The notes: a model not told the origin generated them from the sequence alone. A DNA stretch of 12,391 nucleotides from an uncultured Thermoguttaceae bacterium (GCA_934725735.1 CAKVCP010000060.1:1-12391), one strand, 5' to 3'. Positions 1 to 6,977 are shown, numbered from the stretch's first letter. A program made the numbers and translations.

Positions 1-64
1 CGAGGATCGCCGCGCGCGCGGCAATCTTCATGGCGCGGCGCCCCTTGCCCCTGGGGGATGACAT
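1..64 (-). CDS. Partial CDS, N-terminus only, running off the left edge; unknown protein
   Basis: Reading leftwards from an ATG at 62-64, 21 codons stay open to the window edge: MSSPRGKGRRAMKIAARAAIL. A strong Shine-Dalgarno sequence (GGAGGT, 71-76) lies 6-7 nt before this ATG, which is the main evidence that the gene is real. A second in-frame ATG at 29-31 (MKIAARAAIL) is a less well placed alternative. The visible residues are strongly basic and then turn hydrophobic (Ala/Ile/Leu), which fits the start of a signal peptide or membrane anchor, but too little is visible to name a family. It follows the chaperone gene on the same strand, with a 117-nt gap that contains an intrinsic terminator. 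Confidence 0.5.
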   Translation of the reverse strand, partial: MSSPRGKGRRAMKIAARAAIL

Positions 65-86
65 ACGAATACCTCCGCATTGGGTG

Positions 87-133
87 AAAAAAAGACGCCG
101 AGGAACCGCGCGGCGCGGGCTGCCTCAGCGTCA
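87..133 (-). terminator. Intrinsic terminator after the PpiD/SurA-like gene
   Basis: On the minus strand a 10-bp stem (124-133 with 95-104, one G-U pair) closes a 19-nt GC-rich loop that can itself pair. It is followed directly by eight T residues (87-94). It lies about 50 nt after the stop codon of the chaperone gene. Only 10 nt separate the T-tract from the Shine-Dalgarno sequence of the next gene, so it could also act as an attenuator for that gene. Confidence 0.85.
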
Positions 134-181
134 AGTTGCTTTACGCGTTTCAGAGCGCGTCGGGAAGGCGCGCGCTAAAGA

Positions 182-2482
182 TCAGCGACCTTCCTCGACT
201 TGGGGAATCCAGAGCCAGTTGAAGCCGCTGTCGTCGCGCAGTTCCTTCATGAAGTCTTCATGGAACTTTTCGACGCGCGCGCGACGCATCATCATCTGGA
301 CGTAAGACGCGGACTGATCCGTCGCAATCTGGTCGAAGGAGTCGGAGATCAACTCGTCGCCGTCTTTCTCGACGACCTTCAGGACGAAGACGCGGTCTTT
401 CGACTGGTTGAGGCAGAATCCGACCCCGTTGAGATCGAGCCCGAAGAGGGTTTCGTAGAAGTCCCAACCCGGAGCGACGATACCCTTGTTGTCGCGATCC
501 GCCTGACCGGCTTCGACGCCCGCTTCACGGATTTCGGAGGGTTCCGCAGACGCGCCGTAAGCGGAGTACGACGGCTTGAACCAGGAGAATTTCTCCGTTT
601 CGACGACTTGCGCCTTGGCGTCGGCGGCGAGTTTGTCGAAGTCGGCGCCTTCCGCCGACGCTTGAGCGTAGAACTCTTGCGCCTTCTTTTCGGCGATCTT
701 CGCGCCTTCGAGGAGCTTGTACGTCTCAAGAACCGCGTCGCGCGCTTCTTCGAATTCGGGACTATACTGCGCTTTCACGTCGATCGCGCGATAGACGTAG
801 AATTCGTCAGGAATTCGGTACTGCGACATAGGATCGGCGGGATCGTAATTGCCGACGCGGCGCGGCGCGTAAGGAAGAGGCGCCGATTCGTAGAGCGTCC
901 GCAATTCCGACGAGGGGAGAACGTCCATGATGCTCGCTTCGTCCTGAGAGACCAGAACGGGGACGGAGCTTTCGCCGTCGGGACGAGTCGTGACGAAGTA
1001 CTGGAGACCGTTTTCGTCGGCGAGCGCTTTGAGGTTGACCTTTTCGGGATCCTGACCTTCCTTAGCGGAGATCGTCGCGCGATAGTAGTCTTGGAGTTTG
1101 CCGTAGATTTCCGCCATCTTCGCGTTGAGACGTTCCGCGGCGATACGACGACGAATGATAAGCTCGACATTTTCGAGCTCCATATAGTCGTATTCGACTT
1201 CTTCAGCAGGCGCGGCCTCTTCAGCAGGCGCGGCTTCCTCGACGGGCGCGGCGGCTTCTTGCGCTTCCTGAGCGTAGAGGTTCTGAGTCGCGGAGGTCGT
1301 GTAAGCGGCTTCTTCAGCAGGCGCGGGGGCTTCTTCGGCGGGCGCGGGGGCTTCTTCAGCAGGCGCGGGGGCTTCTTCAGCAGGCGCGGGGGCTTCTTCG
1401 GCGGATTCGCCGATCGCGTTCAGCGCGTCTTCAGGAATGGAGAGCGTTTCGACTTCAGGAAGCGCGGACTCAGGAGCGACGGGCGCCGTCGCGCGTTTCG
1501 GAATCCGGAATTCTTCTTTATGTTCGTCGTAGTACTTCTGAACGTCTTCCATCGGGATCGCGTCGAGGACTTCGTCGGTCAATACGGCGCGGACGACTTC
1601 GAGAGCGACCTTGGTCGGCTGAGTGAAGCCGGGGCGATCGGAATCGGCGTGGAAGACGACGTCTTTGTATTGTTCGTAGAGCGCCTGAAGTTTCGCTTCG
1701 CTAGGATCGGCGACTTCGGCGACGTAATCGCTCGCCTTGAAGACGGCGACCTTCGCCTTCGCCTGGCGATTCAACGCGTCGTACGCTTCAAGAGCGTCGG
1801 CGGGAGCCGAAAGGGGTTCGCCGTGACCGTAAGCGATCTGCGCGAGGCTTGACTGGTTGTACCAGGGATCCATGCGGCGACCGGCGTCCGCCTTGCGGAT
1901 ATAGCGATCGAACGCGAGCTGCGTTTTGAGCGCGTCGACGAGCGTCGAGTCGGTGTAGCCCGCGCTACGCATGCAGTACTGGAGCGCGTCCGCAGGAAGG
2001 GAGCCGACTTCTTGCGTCTGATCCGCGTTATAACGAACGACCGTCGTAAGGAGCTTGAGGTATTCGAGCGCCGCGGCGTCGCTGGGTTGCATCTTTTCAG
2101 CCGCCGCGTATTTGCCGATAAGCCAACGGTCGACGATCGCGTCCGCGTTCGACTTCGCGATATTCATTTCCATGCTAAGCGTCGTCAACGCGTCCGAAGG
2201 CTGCGCCTGAAGTTCCTGCGCCGCGCGCGCGACGGACTCGAGGAATATGCTAAGACGGTACGCGTCTTGACGTAAAACTAGGAATTCATTGTAATCGAGT
2301 TCGCCGAACTTCTGCGTGGAGGCCACTTTGCCCGTGTAACGCGGTCCGCCTTCGTTTTTGGAACCTACGCACTGCAGCATCGAACCGAGCGCGATGAAGG
2401 AGAACATCGTAAAGAGGGTTAAACCCGCCATCCACGCGCGTTGGTTGCGGCGGAAAATACTAAAGGGATTATGCTTAGCCAT
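182..2482 (-). CDS. PpiD/SurA-like membrane-anchored periplasmic folding factor with Ala/Pro/Glu repeat linker
   Basis: This 766-residue protein has a basic N-terminus (NPFSIFRRNQRAW), a single membrane helix at about residues 17-36, and then a long hydrophilic part that should lie on the outer side of the cytoplasmic membrane. Residues about 60-330 are helical and resemble the chaperone part of PpiD/SurA, including two segments of the kind seen around parvulin domains (EAKLQALYEQYKDVVF near 262; EDVQKYYDEHKEEFR near 312). Residues about 360-428 are a low-complexity linker of repeated APAPAEE and AAPAEE units. The C-terminal part (about 575-620, EFEEARDAVLETYKLLEGAK then GADFDKLAADA) matches the closing helices typical of PpiD. 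I cannot see a convincing catalytic parvulin domain, so it may be a chaperone without isomerase activity. Cys38 is not in a good lipobox. The start ATG has an AGGA about 12 nt upstream. The family call is from motif recall, and the exact function is uncertain. Confidence 0.65.
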   Translation of the reverse strand: MAKHNPFSIFRRNQRAWMAGLTLFTMFSFIALGSMLQCVGSKNEGGPRYTGKVASTQKFGELDYNEFLVLRQDAYRLSIFLESVARAAQELQAQPSDALTTLSMEMNIAKSNADAIVDRWLIGKYAAAEKMQPSDAAALEYLKLLTTVVRYNADQTQEVGSLPADALQYCMRSAGYTDSTLVDALKTQLAFDRYIRKADAGRRMDPWYNQSSLAQIAYGHGEPLSAPADALEAYDALNRQAKAKVAVFKASDYVAEVADPSEAKLQALYEQYKDVVFHADSDRPGFTQPTKVALEVVRAVLTDEVLDAIPMEDVQKYYDEHKEEFRIPKRATAPVAPESALPEVETLSIPEDALNAIGESAEEAPAPAEEAPAPAEEAPAPAEEAPAPAEEAAYTTSATQNLYAQEAQEAAAPVEEAAPAEEAAPAEEVEYDYMELENVELIIRRRIAAERLNAKMAEIYGKLQDYYRATISAKEGQDPEKVNLKALADENGLQYFVTTRPDGESSVPVLVSQDEASIMDVLPSSELRTLYESAPLPYAPRRVGNYDPADPMSQYRIPDEFYVYRAIDVKAQYSPEFEEARDAVLETYKLLEGAKIAEKKAQEFYAQASAEGADFDKLAADAKAQVVETEKFSWFKPSYSAYGASAEPSEIREAGVEAGQADRDNKGIVAPGWDFYETLFGLDLNGVGFCLNQSKDRVFVLKVVEKDGDELISDSFDQIATDQSASYVQMMMRRARVEKFHEDFMKELRDDSGFNWLWIPQVEEGR
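1308..1403 (-). repeat. 21-bp tandem repeat, four full copies plus a partial, inside the chaperone gene
   Basis: Four consecutive 21-bp units occur at 1308-1328, 1329-1349, 1350-1370 and 1371-1391, followed by a 12-bp partial unit. Units 1, 3 and 4 are identical, and unit 2 differs by two A-to-G changes. Each unit encodes the heptad APAPAEE, so copy-number changes keep the reading frame. Degenerate shorter copies encoding AAPAEE lie at about 1197-1260. The array forms a flexible acidic linker and is a likely site of length variation between strains. Confidence 0.9.
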
Positions 2483-2651
2483 TGGAATTACTGATCCTAA
2501 CGCGTACTACAGCTCTGAGCGCGGCGCTATTCGCCCCACGCGCAAATTTCTCGAATAAATACCGACCGACGCTTTTATTCGCGCCAATCTCATGAGCGTC
2601 TCGACTCTCCCCATACGGGAAAAACCATCCGCCTATTATTTCAATCTCTCT

Positions 2652-2679
2652 AGTATATAAGAAGGCGACAATTTTTCAA
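2652..2679 (-). promoter_or_regulatory. Sigma70-like promoter candidate for the chaperone gene
   Basis: Read on the minus strand, TTGAAA (2674-2679) and TATACT (2652-2657) are separated by 16 bp. This predicts transcription starting near 2645 and a leader of roughly 160 nt before the chaperone ATG. The match is by eye to the consensus, and the AT-rich setting raises the chance of coincidence. Confidence 0.45.
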
Positions 2680-2790
2680 ATATGGATTGATTAAATTTAA
2701 CGGTTTGTTTTAAGTTTTTTGCGAATTATGACGATAATATTGATGGAGCGTCTTGTGAGGACGTTTCATTTTCACTTCTTTTTACGACTA

Positions 2791-2810
2791 AACGACGCAA
2801 AAACGTCGTT
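2791..2810 (+). other. Small stem-loop in the leader of the barrel gene
   Basis: A perfect 7-bp inverted repeat (AACGACG, 2791-2797, and CGTCGTT, 2804-2810) closes a 6-nt loop, CAAAAA. It ends 15 nt before the Shine-Dalgarno sequence of the beta-barrel gene. It has no T-tract, so it is not a terminator. It might stabilise the mRNA or affect translation, but it could also be chance. Confidence 0.35.
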
Positions 2811-2836
2811 GCAACGCGGCGCGCCGGGAGATTCTC

Positions 2837-3982
2837 ATGACGTCCAACTCATTGCGACAGATTTTTTCGCCTTGCGCGGTTCTGTGCGCAGTCTTATTCT
2901 GCGCGTGCGCGGCGCTCGAATCGGCGCGCGCGGATTCCGGCGTCCTCGACTGCCTCGGAGAATTTCGCGAGGATCGACTCGACGATCTTGCTTTCGACGC
3001 CGATTCGACTTTCGACGCCGCCGCCTACGACGCGACGAACGCCGCCTTTCTCGATTCCCTCGGCGACCGTTTTTTCAGCGGCGCGCCGAAGACTCTCGAC
3101 GTAGAGGCTCCGTACGCCGCGCTTGGCGCTCAAGACGTCGTCGTTCGCGGTTCCGTCAATTTGCCTTCCTTCAAGACGATTCAGTTCTGGGGAAATATGT
3201 ATTCGGGAAGCGGCGAGATCGAACCCAATGGTTGGGGAAATCGCGAAGTTCAGGGGAATTACACCGGCGCGTCGGTCGGGCTCAATCTCCCGCTCGGCGC
3301 CGCGACTCTCTCGGGATTTTACAACTATCATCGCGACCATGAGTTTTTCACGCCGGGGCGCGTCGAGCAGAAGGACAACTCGGGGGGCGCGTCCTTGTAT
3401 TTGAACTCGGGAGGTTTTTACTTCGCCTTGGCCGGGCTCTACGGGGTCGACAAGTATACGGCGAAGGGAAGAGGCGGGCGCCGATCTTTCGACGGGTCGC
3501 AGTCGTCGGGATACTTTGAGACGGGCTACGAGATGATGGCGGGCGGAATGTTTGTGTTAAAGCCTTTCGGCTCCTATCATTATTCGAACGTGCGTCACGA
3601 AGGATTCGACGCGCAGACGTGGAGCCGCGAGAGCGGAAAGGACAAATACAATTCGTGCAAACTCACGCTCGGGTCGCGTATCGATCTGAACCTTGCGGGG
3701 CTCGATTCCTTTACGCTGCAAGGTCGAATGGCGTGGACGACGGAGTTGCGCGACAAGACCGAATCGATGCGAACTTTCAGCTATGGACGCGTTCCGGGGA
3801 CGTTCTCCCCCGCGTCGCCGTACTTTGTCGGCGAAGGGGGCGGCAGCGATACCTTCTGGGGAGGCGCCGGGCTGCGGCTCTCGCTCTTGGGAATGTTGGC
3901 GTGCTCCGTCGATTACGACTGCCTTTTCAACAAACGTCAGACGAATCACATCGGAAGCCTCGGTCTTCTCTTCGGATTCTGA
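2837..3982 (+). CDS. Secreted outer-membrane beta-barrel protein, autotransporter-like barrel domain
   Basis: The 381-residue protein starts with a Sec signal peptide (hydrophobic core about residues 9-27, likely cleavage after ALESARA at about 32). Residues about 33-95 are acidic, rich in Asp and Ala, and resemble no passenger domain I know. From about residue 102 to the end the protein alternates short amphipathic strands with Gly/Asn/Ser turns and many aromatics (QFWGNMYSG near 116, GASVGLNLPLG near 144, GFYFALAGLYGVDKY near 193). This is the pattern of an autotransporter-type barrel. It ends in aromatic Phe (SLGLLFGF), as expected of a barrel recognised by the BAM machinery. Length suggests a barrel with only a short N-terminal segment rather than a classical autotransporter. 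The ATG at 2837 has GGGAG 6 nt upstream (2826-2830). The divergent neighbour is a periplasmic chaperone, which would suit a barrel client, but that link is inference. Confidence 0.65.
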   Translation: MTSNSLRQIFSPCAVLCAVLFCACAALESARADSGVLDCLGEFREDRLDDLAFDADSTFDAAAYDATNAAFLDSLGDRFFSGAPKTLDVEAPYAALGAQDVVVRGSVNLPSFKTIQFWGNMYSGSGEIEPNGWGNREVQGNYTGASVGLNLPLGAATLSGFYNYHRDHEFFTPGRVEQKDNSGGASLYLNSGGFYFALAGLYGVDKYTAKGRGGRRSFDGSQSSGYFETGYEMMAGGMFVLKPFGSYHYSNVRHEGFDAQTWSRESGKDKYNSCKLTLGSRIDLNLAGLDSFTLQGRMAWTTELRDKTESMRTFSYGRVPGTFSPASPYFVGEGGGSDTFWGGAGLRLSLLGMLACSVDYDCLFNKRQTNHIGSLGLLFGF

Positions 3983-4032
3983 CGCAAGGAGATATTATCC
4001 CAGCGACGCGGTTACGATTCCCCGCGCGCTGC

Positions 4033-4068
4033 GCCGGTTCTCTTCTTTTCGAGGGAACCGGCTTTTTT
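4033..4068 (+). terminator. Intrinsic terminator after the beta-barrel gene
   Basis: A perfect 8-bp GC-rich stem (GCCGGTTC, 4033-4040, with GAACCGGC, 4055-4062) can be extended by three inner pairs and is followed by six T residues (4063-4068). It lies 50 nt after the barrel stop codon and isolates that gene from the membrane-protein gene downstream. Confidence 0.9.
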
Positions 4069-4164
4069 AATAACGCGTCGTATTTATAATGGGAACGAGC
4101 GGCGAGCTATTCTTCCGTCGCGTAGGCCAAATCAAAAACTATCTGATCTTTTCGAGGGCCAGAA

Positions 4165-4284
4165 ATGCACGGACATGACGACTAAATAGGCGACGGTCTC
4201 GACTTCGATAACGACGATTGCGCAACGTATCCGCTTGACGGACGCGCGCAGGCCTCCGCGCCGCGCGTCGAGGCGTCGTCGGAA
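4165..4284 (+). other. Interrupted upstream reading frame in phase with the membrane-protein gene
   Basis: An ATG at 4165 is preceded by GAGGG (4154-4158) with 6-nt spacing, the best translation start in this stretch. It reads MHGHDD and then meets TAA at 4183-4185. After that stop the same frame stays open through 4186-4284 with mostly G or C in the third codon position and runs straight into the membrane-protein gene. The extra residues would be hydrophilic and Asp-rich (IGDGLDFDNDDCATYPLDGR, continuing). This looks like an original N-terminus broken by a nonsense codon or a sequence error. A six-codon leader peptide is the alternative. A TATAAT box lies at 4085-4090 but lacks a good -35. 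Confidence 0.45.
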
Positions 4285-5571
4285 TTGGACGCGAAGTCGA
4301 CGCGTCTCAAGGTTGACGCCGCGCGCCGCGCATGGTCCTTCGCCGTTATGGCGGCGCTAGGTTATTTGGCGCTCATGAGCGCGGCGATACTCGCCTTTTC
4401 GACGGCGCTTCCGAACGCGGCGTCCCTTATCCGCGTCGGCGTGGCGCTTGCGATCGTCGCCGCGCCTATGGCGATCGCGATAGCGTCGCGCGAGGAAGAT
4501 CCGCGCGCGCGACTCTTCTTCGCGATTTCACAATTCTTTTTTGGCCCCGCGCTCGCCTTGGGCGCGACCGACGCGTCCTTAACGCTCGGCTCCGAGAAGT
4601 TTTGGAGCGCCTTCGGAGACGCACTCCTCGCCGCGCTCGGGGCGTGGACTTTCGCCTCCTTATTCTTCGCGTGCGTCTTGAGAACGCGCGGCGTATGTTA
4701 TTTGACGGGGGTTCTCGCGCTCTTTTGGGAGACGACATCGGATAGTCGGTTCGCGACGATGGCGGTGATGTTCGTTTGCGCGGCGGGGGTATTTCGCGCG
4801 TGGCGTTTGTCGAGCCGATCGGTCGCGACGCTTTTCGGGGCGCTCTGCTTTTGGACGATTTTGTCATATCGGGGGGCGTGGATCACGTTGACGGCGTCTG
4901 CTCCGACGTTGGGGATCGTCGCGTTTTTCCTCTACTGGTACGGGGCGGCGTATAAGAACGCGGCGCTGCGGGGCTTAGGGCTCTTCGCGGGGGGCTTGGC
5001 GCTCGGTTGGGCGTCGATTCCGGCGTATTGGGACGCGGCGTTTGGAGAGGTCGCGCCGTTATGGGCGTCTTGGGGAGCGCAGTGCGCGTCGACGCTTCTT
5101 TTCGTGGGATTTTGCGGACACATGCTTTTGAGCGGGGCGCAGCGTAGCGCGTGGCGTTTCTGGTTTGGGGTTTTTCTTGCGACGAGTTGGACGATCTATA
5201 TGGCGACGCTCGCGTGGGGGACGCGCGGGCCTTTGACGTCGTGTTTGCTCCTTGGGGTTGCGGGTCTGACGTTTGGGCTTATATTTAAGGCGGAAGGTTT
5301 TTTATCGCGAAGAGGGACGCGTTTTTCGGAGAAGGCGCGTCATTTGAAGGAGCCGACGACGGACGCGCTTTCGGACGCGCCGGGTTTTCACGACTTCGTG
5401 GAAGCGGAGCTTGAGACGACGCGCGGAACGCCGCCGAGCGCGACGGAGACGGCGTGGCGCCTTGCGCTTGCGGATTTCTGGGGACGAACCCGTCGTAAGG
5501 CGCTCGCGGTAGGCGCGGAGGCGGAGCTCGTCGCGATTCTTGTAGGGAGCCTTCTTTATAGAATTTCCTAA
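4285..5571 (+). CDS. Polytopic membrane protein of unknown function
   Basis: This 428-residue protein (counted from TTG at 4285) has about eleven to twelve hydrophobic segments between residues 18 and 337, for example 18-40, 47-68, 76-95, 106-131, 155-171, 205-220, 228-246, 258-284, 290-312 and 317-337. Residues about 340-428 form a charged tail, probably cytoplasmic, ending in one more hydrophobic patch (AELVAILVGSLLY). I do not recognise conserved catalytic or transport motifs. A DUF2157-like predicted membrane protein is one possibility, which I cannot confirm. The start is uncertain: TTG at 4285 has only a distant GAGG (4270-4273), the first in-frame ATG (4348) already lies inside the first helix, and the best-looking start (ATG 4165) is cut off by an in-frame TAA. 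It stands alone between a terminator and the tRNA gene, so context gives no clue to its job. Confidence 0.7.
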   Translation: MDAKSTRLKVDAARRAWSFAVMAALGYLALMSAAILAFSTALPNAASLIRVGVALAIVAAPMAIAIASREEDPRARLFFAISQFFFGPALALGATDASLTLGSEKFWSAFGDALLAALGAWTFASLFFACVLRTRGVCYLTGVLALFWETTSDSRFATMAVMFVCAAGVFRAWRLSSRSVATLFGALCFWTILSYRGAWITLTASAPTLGIVAFFLYWYGAAYKNAALRGLGLFAGGLALGWASIPAYWDAAFGEVAPLWASWGAQCASTLLFVGFCGHMLLSGAQRSAWRFWFGVFLATSWTIYMATLAWGTRGPLTSCLLLGVAGLTFGLIFKAEGFLSRRGTRFSEKARHLKEPTTDALSDAPGFHDFVEAELETTRGTPPSATETAWRLALADFWGRTRRKALAVGAEAELVAILVGSLLYRIS

Positions 5572-5589
5572 TATTTTCGGGGACGCTCC

Positions 5590-5617
5590 TTGACGCGTCG
5601 CCGTAATCGCCTAGAAT
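5590..5617 (+). promoter_or_regulatory. Sigma70-like promoter of the tRNA-Thr gene
   Basis: TTGACG (5590-5595) and TAGAAT (5612-5617) each match the consensus at five of six positions and are spaced by 16 bp. Transcription would begin near 5625, about 42 nt before the mature tRNA 5' end, leaving a leader for RNase P to remove. It starts just 19 nt after the stop codon of the membrane-protein gene. Confidence 0.7.
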
Positions 5618-5666
5618 ATTCGTAGGTTTACCGATGAAAACGACAATGTTTTTACGGTGGCTTGAA

Positions 5667-5739
5667 GCCCGCGTAGCTCAACTGGCAGAGCGTCGCATTC
5701 GTAATGCGAAGGTTGGGAGTTCGATTCTCCCCGCTGGCT
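5667..5739 (+). tRNA. tRNA-Thr (anticodon CGT)
   Basis: The 73-nt sequence folds as a cloverleaf: D stem GCTC/GAGC with an 8-nt loop, anticodon stem TCGCA/TGCGA around loop TTCGTAA (anticodon CGT, 5699-5701, reading ACG), a 5-nt variable loop, and T stem GGGAG/CTCCC with loop TTCGATT. The acceptor stem GCCCGCG/CGCTGGC pairs at six of seven positions, with a C-T mismatch at 4:69. G1-C72, C2-G71 and anticodon bases G35 and U36 agree with known threonine identity elements. CCA is not encoded (TTA follows), so it must be added after transcription. It forms a single-gene unit with its own promoter and terminator. Confidence 0.93.
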
Positions 5740-5740
5740 T

Positions 5741-5775
5741 AAAGCCGTCCTTATATATTGGGGCGGCTTTTTTTA
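5741..5775 (+). terminator. Intrinsic terminator directly after tRNA-Thr
   Basis: A 10-bp stem (AAAGCCGTCC, 5741-5750, with GGGCGGCTTT, 5761-5770, one T-G pair) closes a 10-nt AT-rich loop and is followed by TTTTAT. The three T residues ending the stem join the tail into a run of seven. It starts 1 nt after the tRNA discriminator base, so the primary transcript carries very little 3' trailer. Confidence 0.9.
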
Positions 5776-5856
5776 TATCCTGGGGGGAGCTTCCGCCTCT
5801 CCTAATCCGACTTATACCGGGCGTATGTCCCTCGTCATGACTGGGAGTCTTGTTTT

Positions 5857-6975
5857 ATGAAAGCGATCGTTCTTTTTTCGGGCGGCTTAGACAGCATTTT
5901 GGCCGCTTGCATGCTTAAAGATCAGGGGTTCGAAGTCGTCGGACTCAACATGATTACTCCTTTTCACGACTGCTCGAAAGAAGCGAAAAAATGCGCTGAA
6001 GAGATTGGAATCGATCTCGTGATTCGATCCTTCGGGCAAGAGTACGTCGACATGCTCGCCCATCCGCGATGGGGATACGGTTCGAACGTCAATCCGTGCT
6101 TGGACTGTCGCGCCCACATGCTCCGCGAAGCGAAGAAGCTCATGGAAGAGATCGGCGCCGAATTCGTCGCCACGGGAGAGATTGCCGGACAGCGCCCCAA
6201 TAGCCAGAAGGTTCATCAGCTAACGCTCCTCAATCGCGAATCGGGGCTCGGCGGCAAGCTCCTGCGCCCTCTTTGCGCGAAGTTGCTCCCGATTACCGAC
6301 GTCGAGAAGGACGGCGTCGTCGACCGCGAAGCGCAGCGCGCCTTTTCCGGAAGAAGCCGGATCAAACTCATCGCGTACGCGCGTCAAAAGTTCGGACTCA
6401 AGCACATTCCCCAGCCGTCGAGCGGATGCGCCCTATGCGAAGGCTCTTTCGCGCCGCGCGTGCGCGACATGCTCCGCCATAAGCCGAATCCGACACTTTG
6501 GGACGCGCGCGTCCTCTTCTGCGGACGCCGCATGAGAATCGACGAAAACGCCTACGTCGTCGTCGCCCGAAACGCCGCCGACTGCAAGATGATCGACAAG
6601 CTCTTCGCCGACCCCGTGCGTTCGAACGGCGCGTTGATCTTCCCCGAGAACTACATGGGCGCGTCGGCGCTCCTCGTTTGCGACGACGCTCCGGAGTACG
6701 GCTCCGCGTCCGGCGTCGTCTCGGAGGAGCTTCAGCGTTACATCATGACCGCGTGCGCTCTCGCGCTGCGTTTCAGCAACCGCGAGAAGTTTGCCGCCGT
6801 TCCCGGCGGACCGACCGCGCGAATCTATCTCGGCGCGGGGAACGTCGTCGTTCCGATTAAAGAAGATCCCGCCGTCGACGCGATCCCGATCATCTCGGGA
6901 GAGAACCGTCCGCCCAAGGTCAAGGACGCCGAGAACGCCGCCGAGCGGGAAGAGGCCGCGCAAGAGGAGGAATAG
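5857..6975 (+). CDS. PP-loop ATPase of the MnmA/ThiI-like thiolation type
   Basis: The 372-residue protein opens with the ATP-pyrophosphatase P-loop SGGLDS (residues 8-13), which binds ATP and adenylates the substrate in tRNA-thiolating enzymes. Further motifs fit the group often annotated as 'tRNA (5-methylaminomethyl-2-thiouridylate) methyltransferase-like': GYGSNVNPCLDCRAHM with Cys81 and Cys84 (about 73-88), TGEIAGQRPNSQ (106-117), RPLCAKLLP (137-145), SGRSR (164-168), and SSGCALCEGSF with Cys191 and Cys194 (188-198). The two CxxC pairs sit roughly where MnmA has its catalytic cysteines, or could bind metal. The domain from about 210 to 350 may bind RNA, as in NFACT-R-like tails (from memory, unconfirmed). 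The last 20 residues are strongly acidic. GGGAG lies 9 nt before the ATG. It is the first gene of an operon with azlC and azlD. The substrate is not known, and true MnmA or ThiI identity is unlikely because both have other domain layouts. Confidence 0.75.
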   Translation: MKAIVLFSGGLDSILAACMLKDQGFEVVGLNMITPFHDCSKEAKKCAEEIGIDLVIRSFGQEYVDMLAHPRWGYGSNVNPCLDCRAHMLREAKKLMEEIGAEFVATGEIAGQRPNSQKVHQLTLLNRESGLGGKLLRPLCAKLLPITDVEKDGVVDREAQRAFSGRSRIKLIAYARQKFGLKHIPQPSSGCALCEGSFAPRVRDMLRHKPNPTLWDARVLFCGRRMRIDENAYVVVARNAADCKMIDKLFADPVRSNGALIFPENYMGASALLVCDDAPEYGSASGVVSEELQRYIMTACALALRFSNREKFAAVPGGPTARIYLGAGNVVVPIKEDPAVDAIPIISGENRPPKVKDAENAAEREEAAQEEE

Positions 6976-6977
6976 TC

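Larger units (their letters stand above)
2483..2836. other. 354-bp AT-rich divergent intergenic region
   Basis: This stretch has no plausible gene and is much more AT-rich (especially 2630-2740) than its surroundings, as expected for a divergent promoter region. It holds a good minus-strand promoter candidate for the chaperone gene (listed separately). For the plus-strand barrel gene I see only a weak candidate: a -10-like GATAAT at 2733-2738 with a poor -35 (TTAAGT, 2710-2715). A small perfect stem-loop lies in the presumed leader of the barrel gene (listed separately). I see no small RNA with clear boundaries. Confidence 0.6.

Noticed and set aside
1308..1403. Direct repeats that might be taken for a CRISPR array
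   Set aside because: The units are contiguous without spacers, are multiples of 3 bp, and encode a linker inside a gene.
200..1852. A 550-codon open frame on the plus strand opposite the chaperone gene
   Set aside because: The protein is rich in Arg, Phe and Gly with no recognisable domain. It mirrors the codon bias and repeats of the minus-strand gene, which has a membrane anchor, family-like ends, promoter and terminator.
2719..3342. 207-codon plus-strand open frame overlapping the start of the barrel gene
   Set aside because: It is an Arg-rich out-of-frame reading. The barrel frame has a signal peptide, a Shine-Dalgarno sequence and a proper C-terminus.
5634..5840. Short plus-strand open frame of 68 codons
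   Set aside because: It runs straight through the tRNA-Thr gene and its terminator, which fully explain the sequence.
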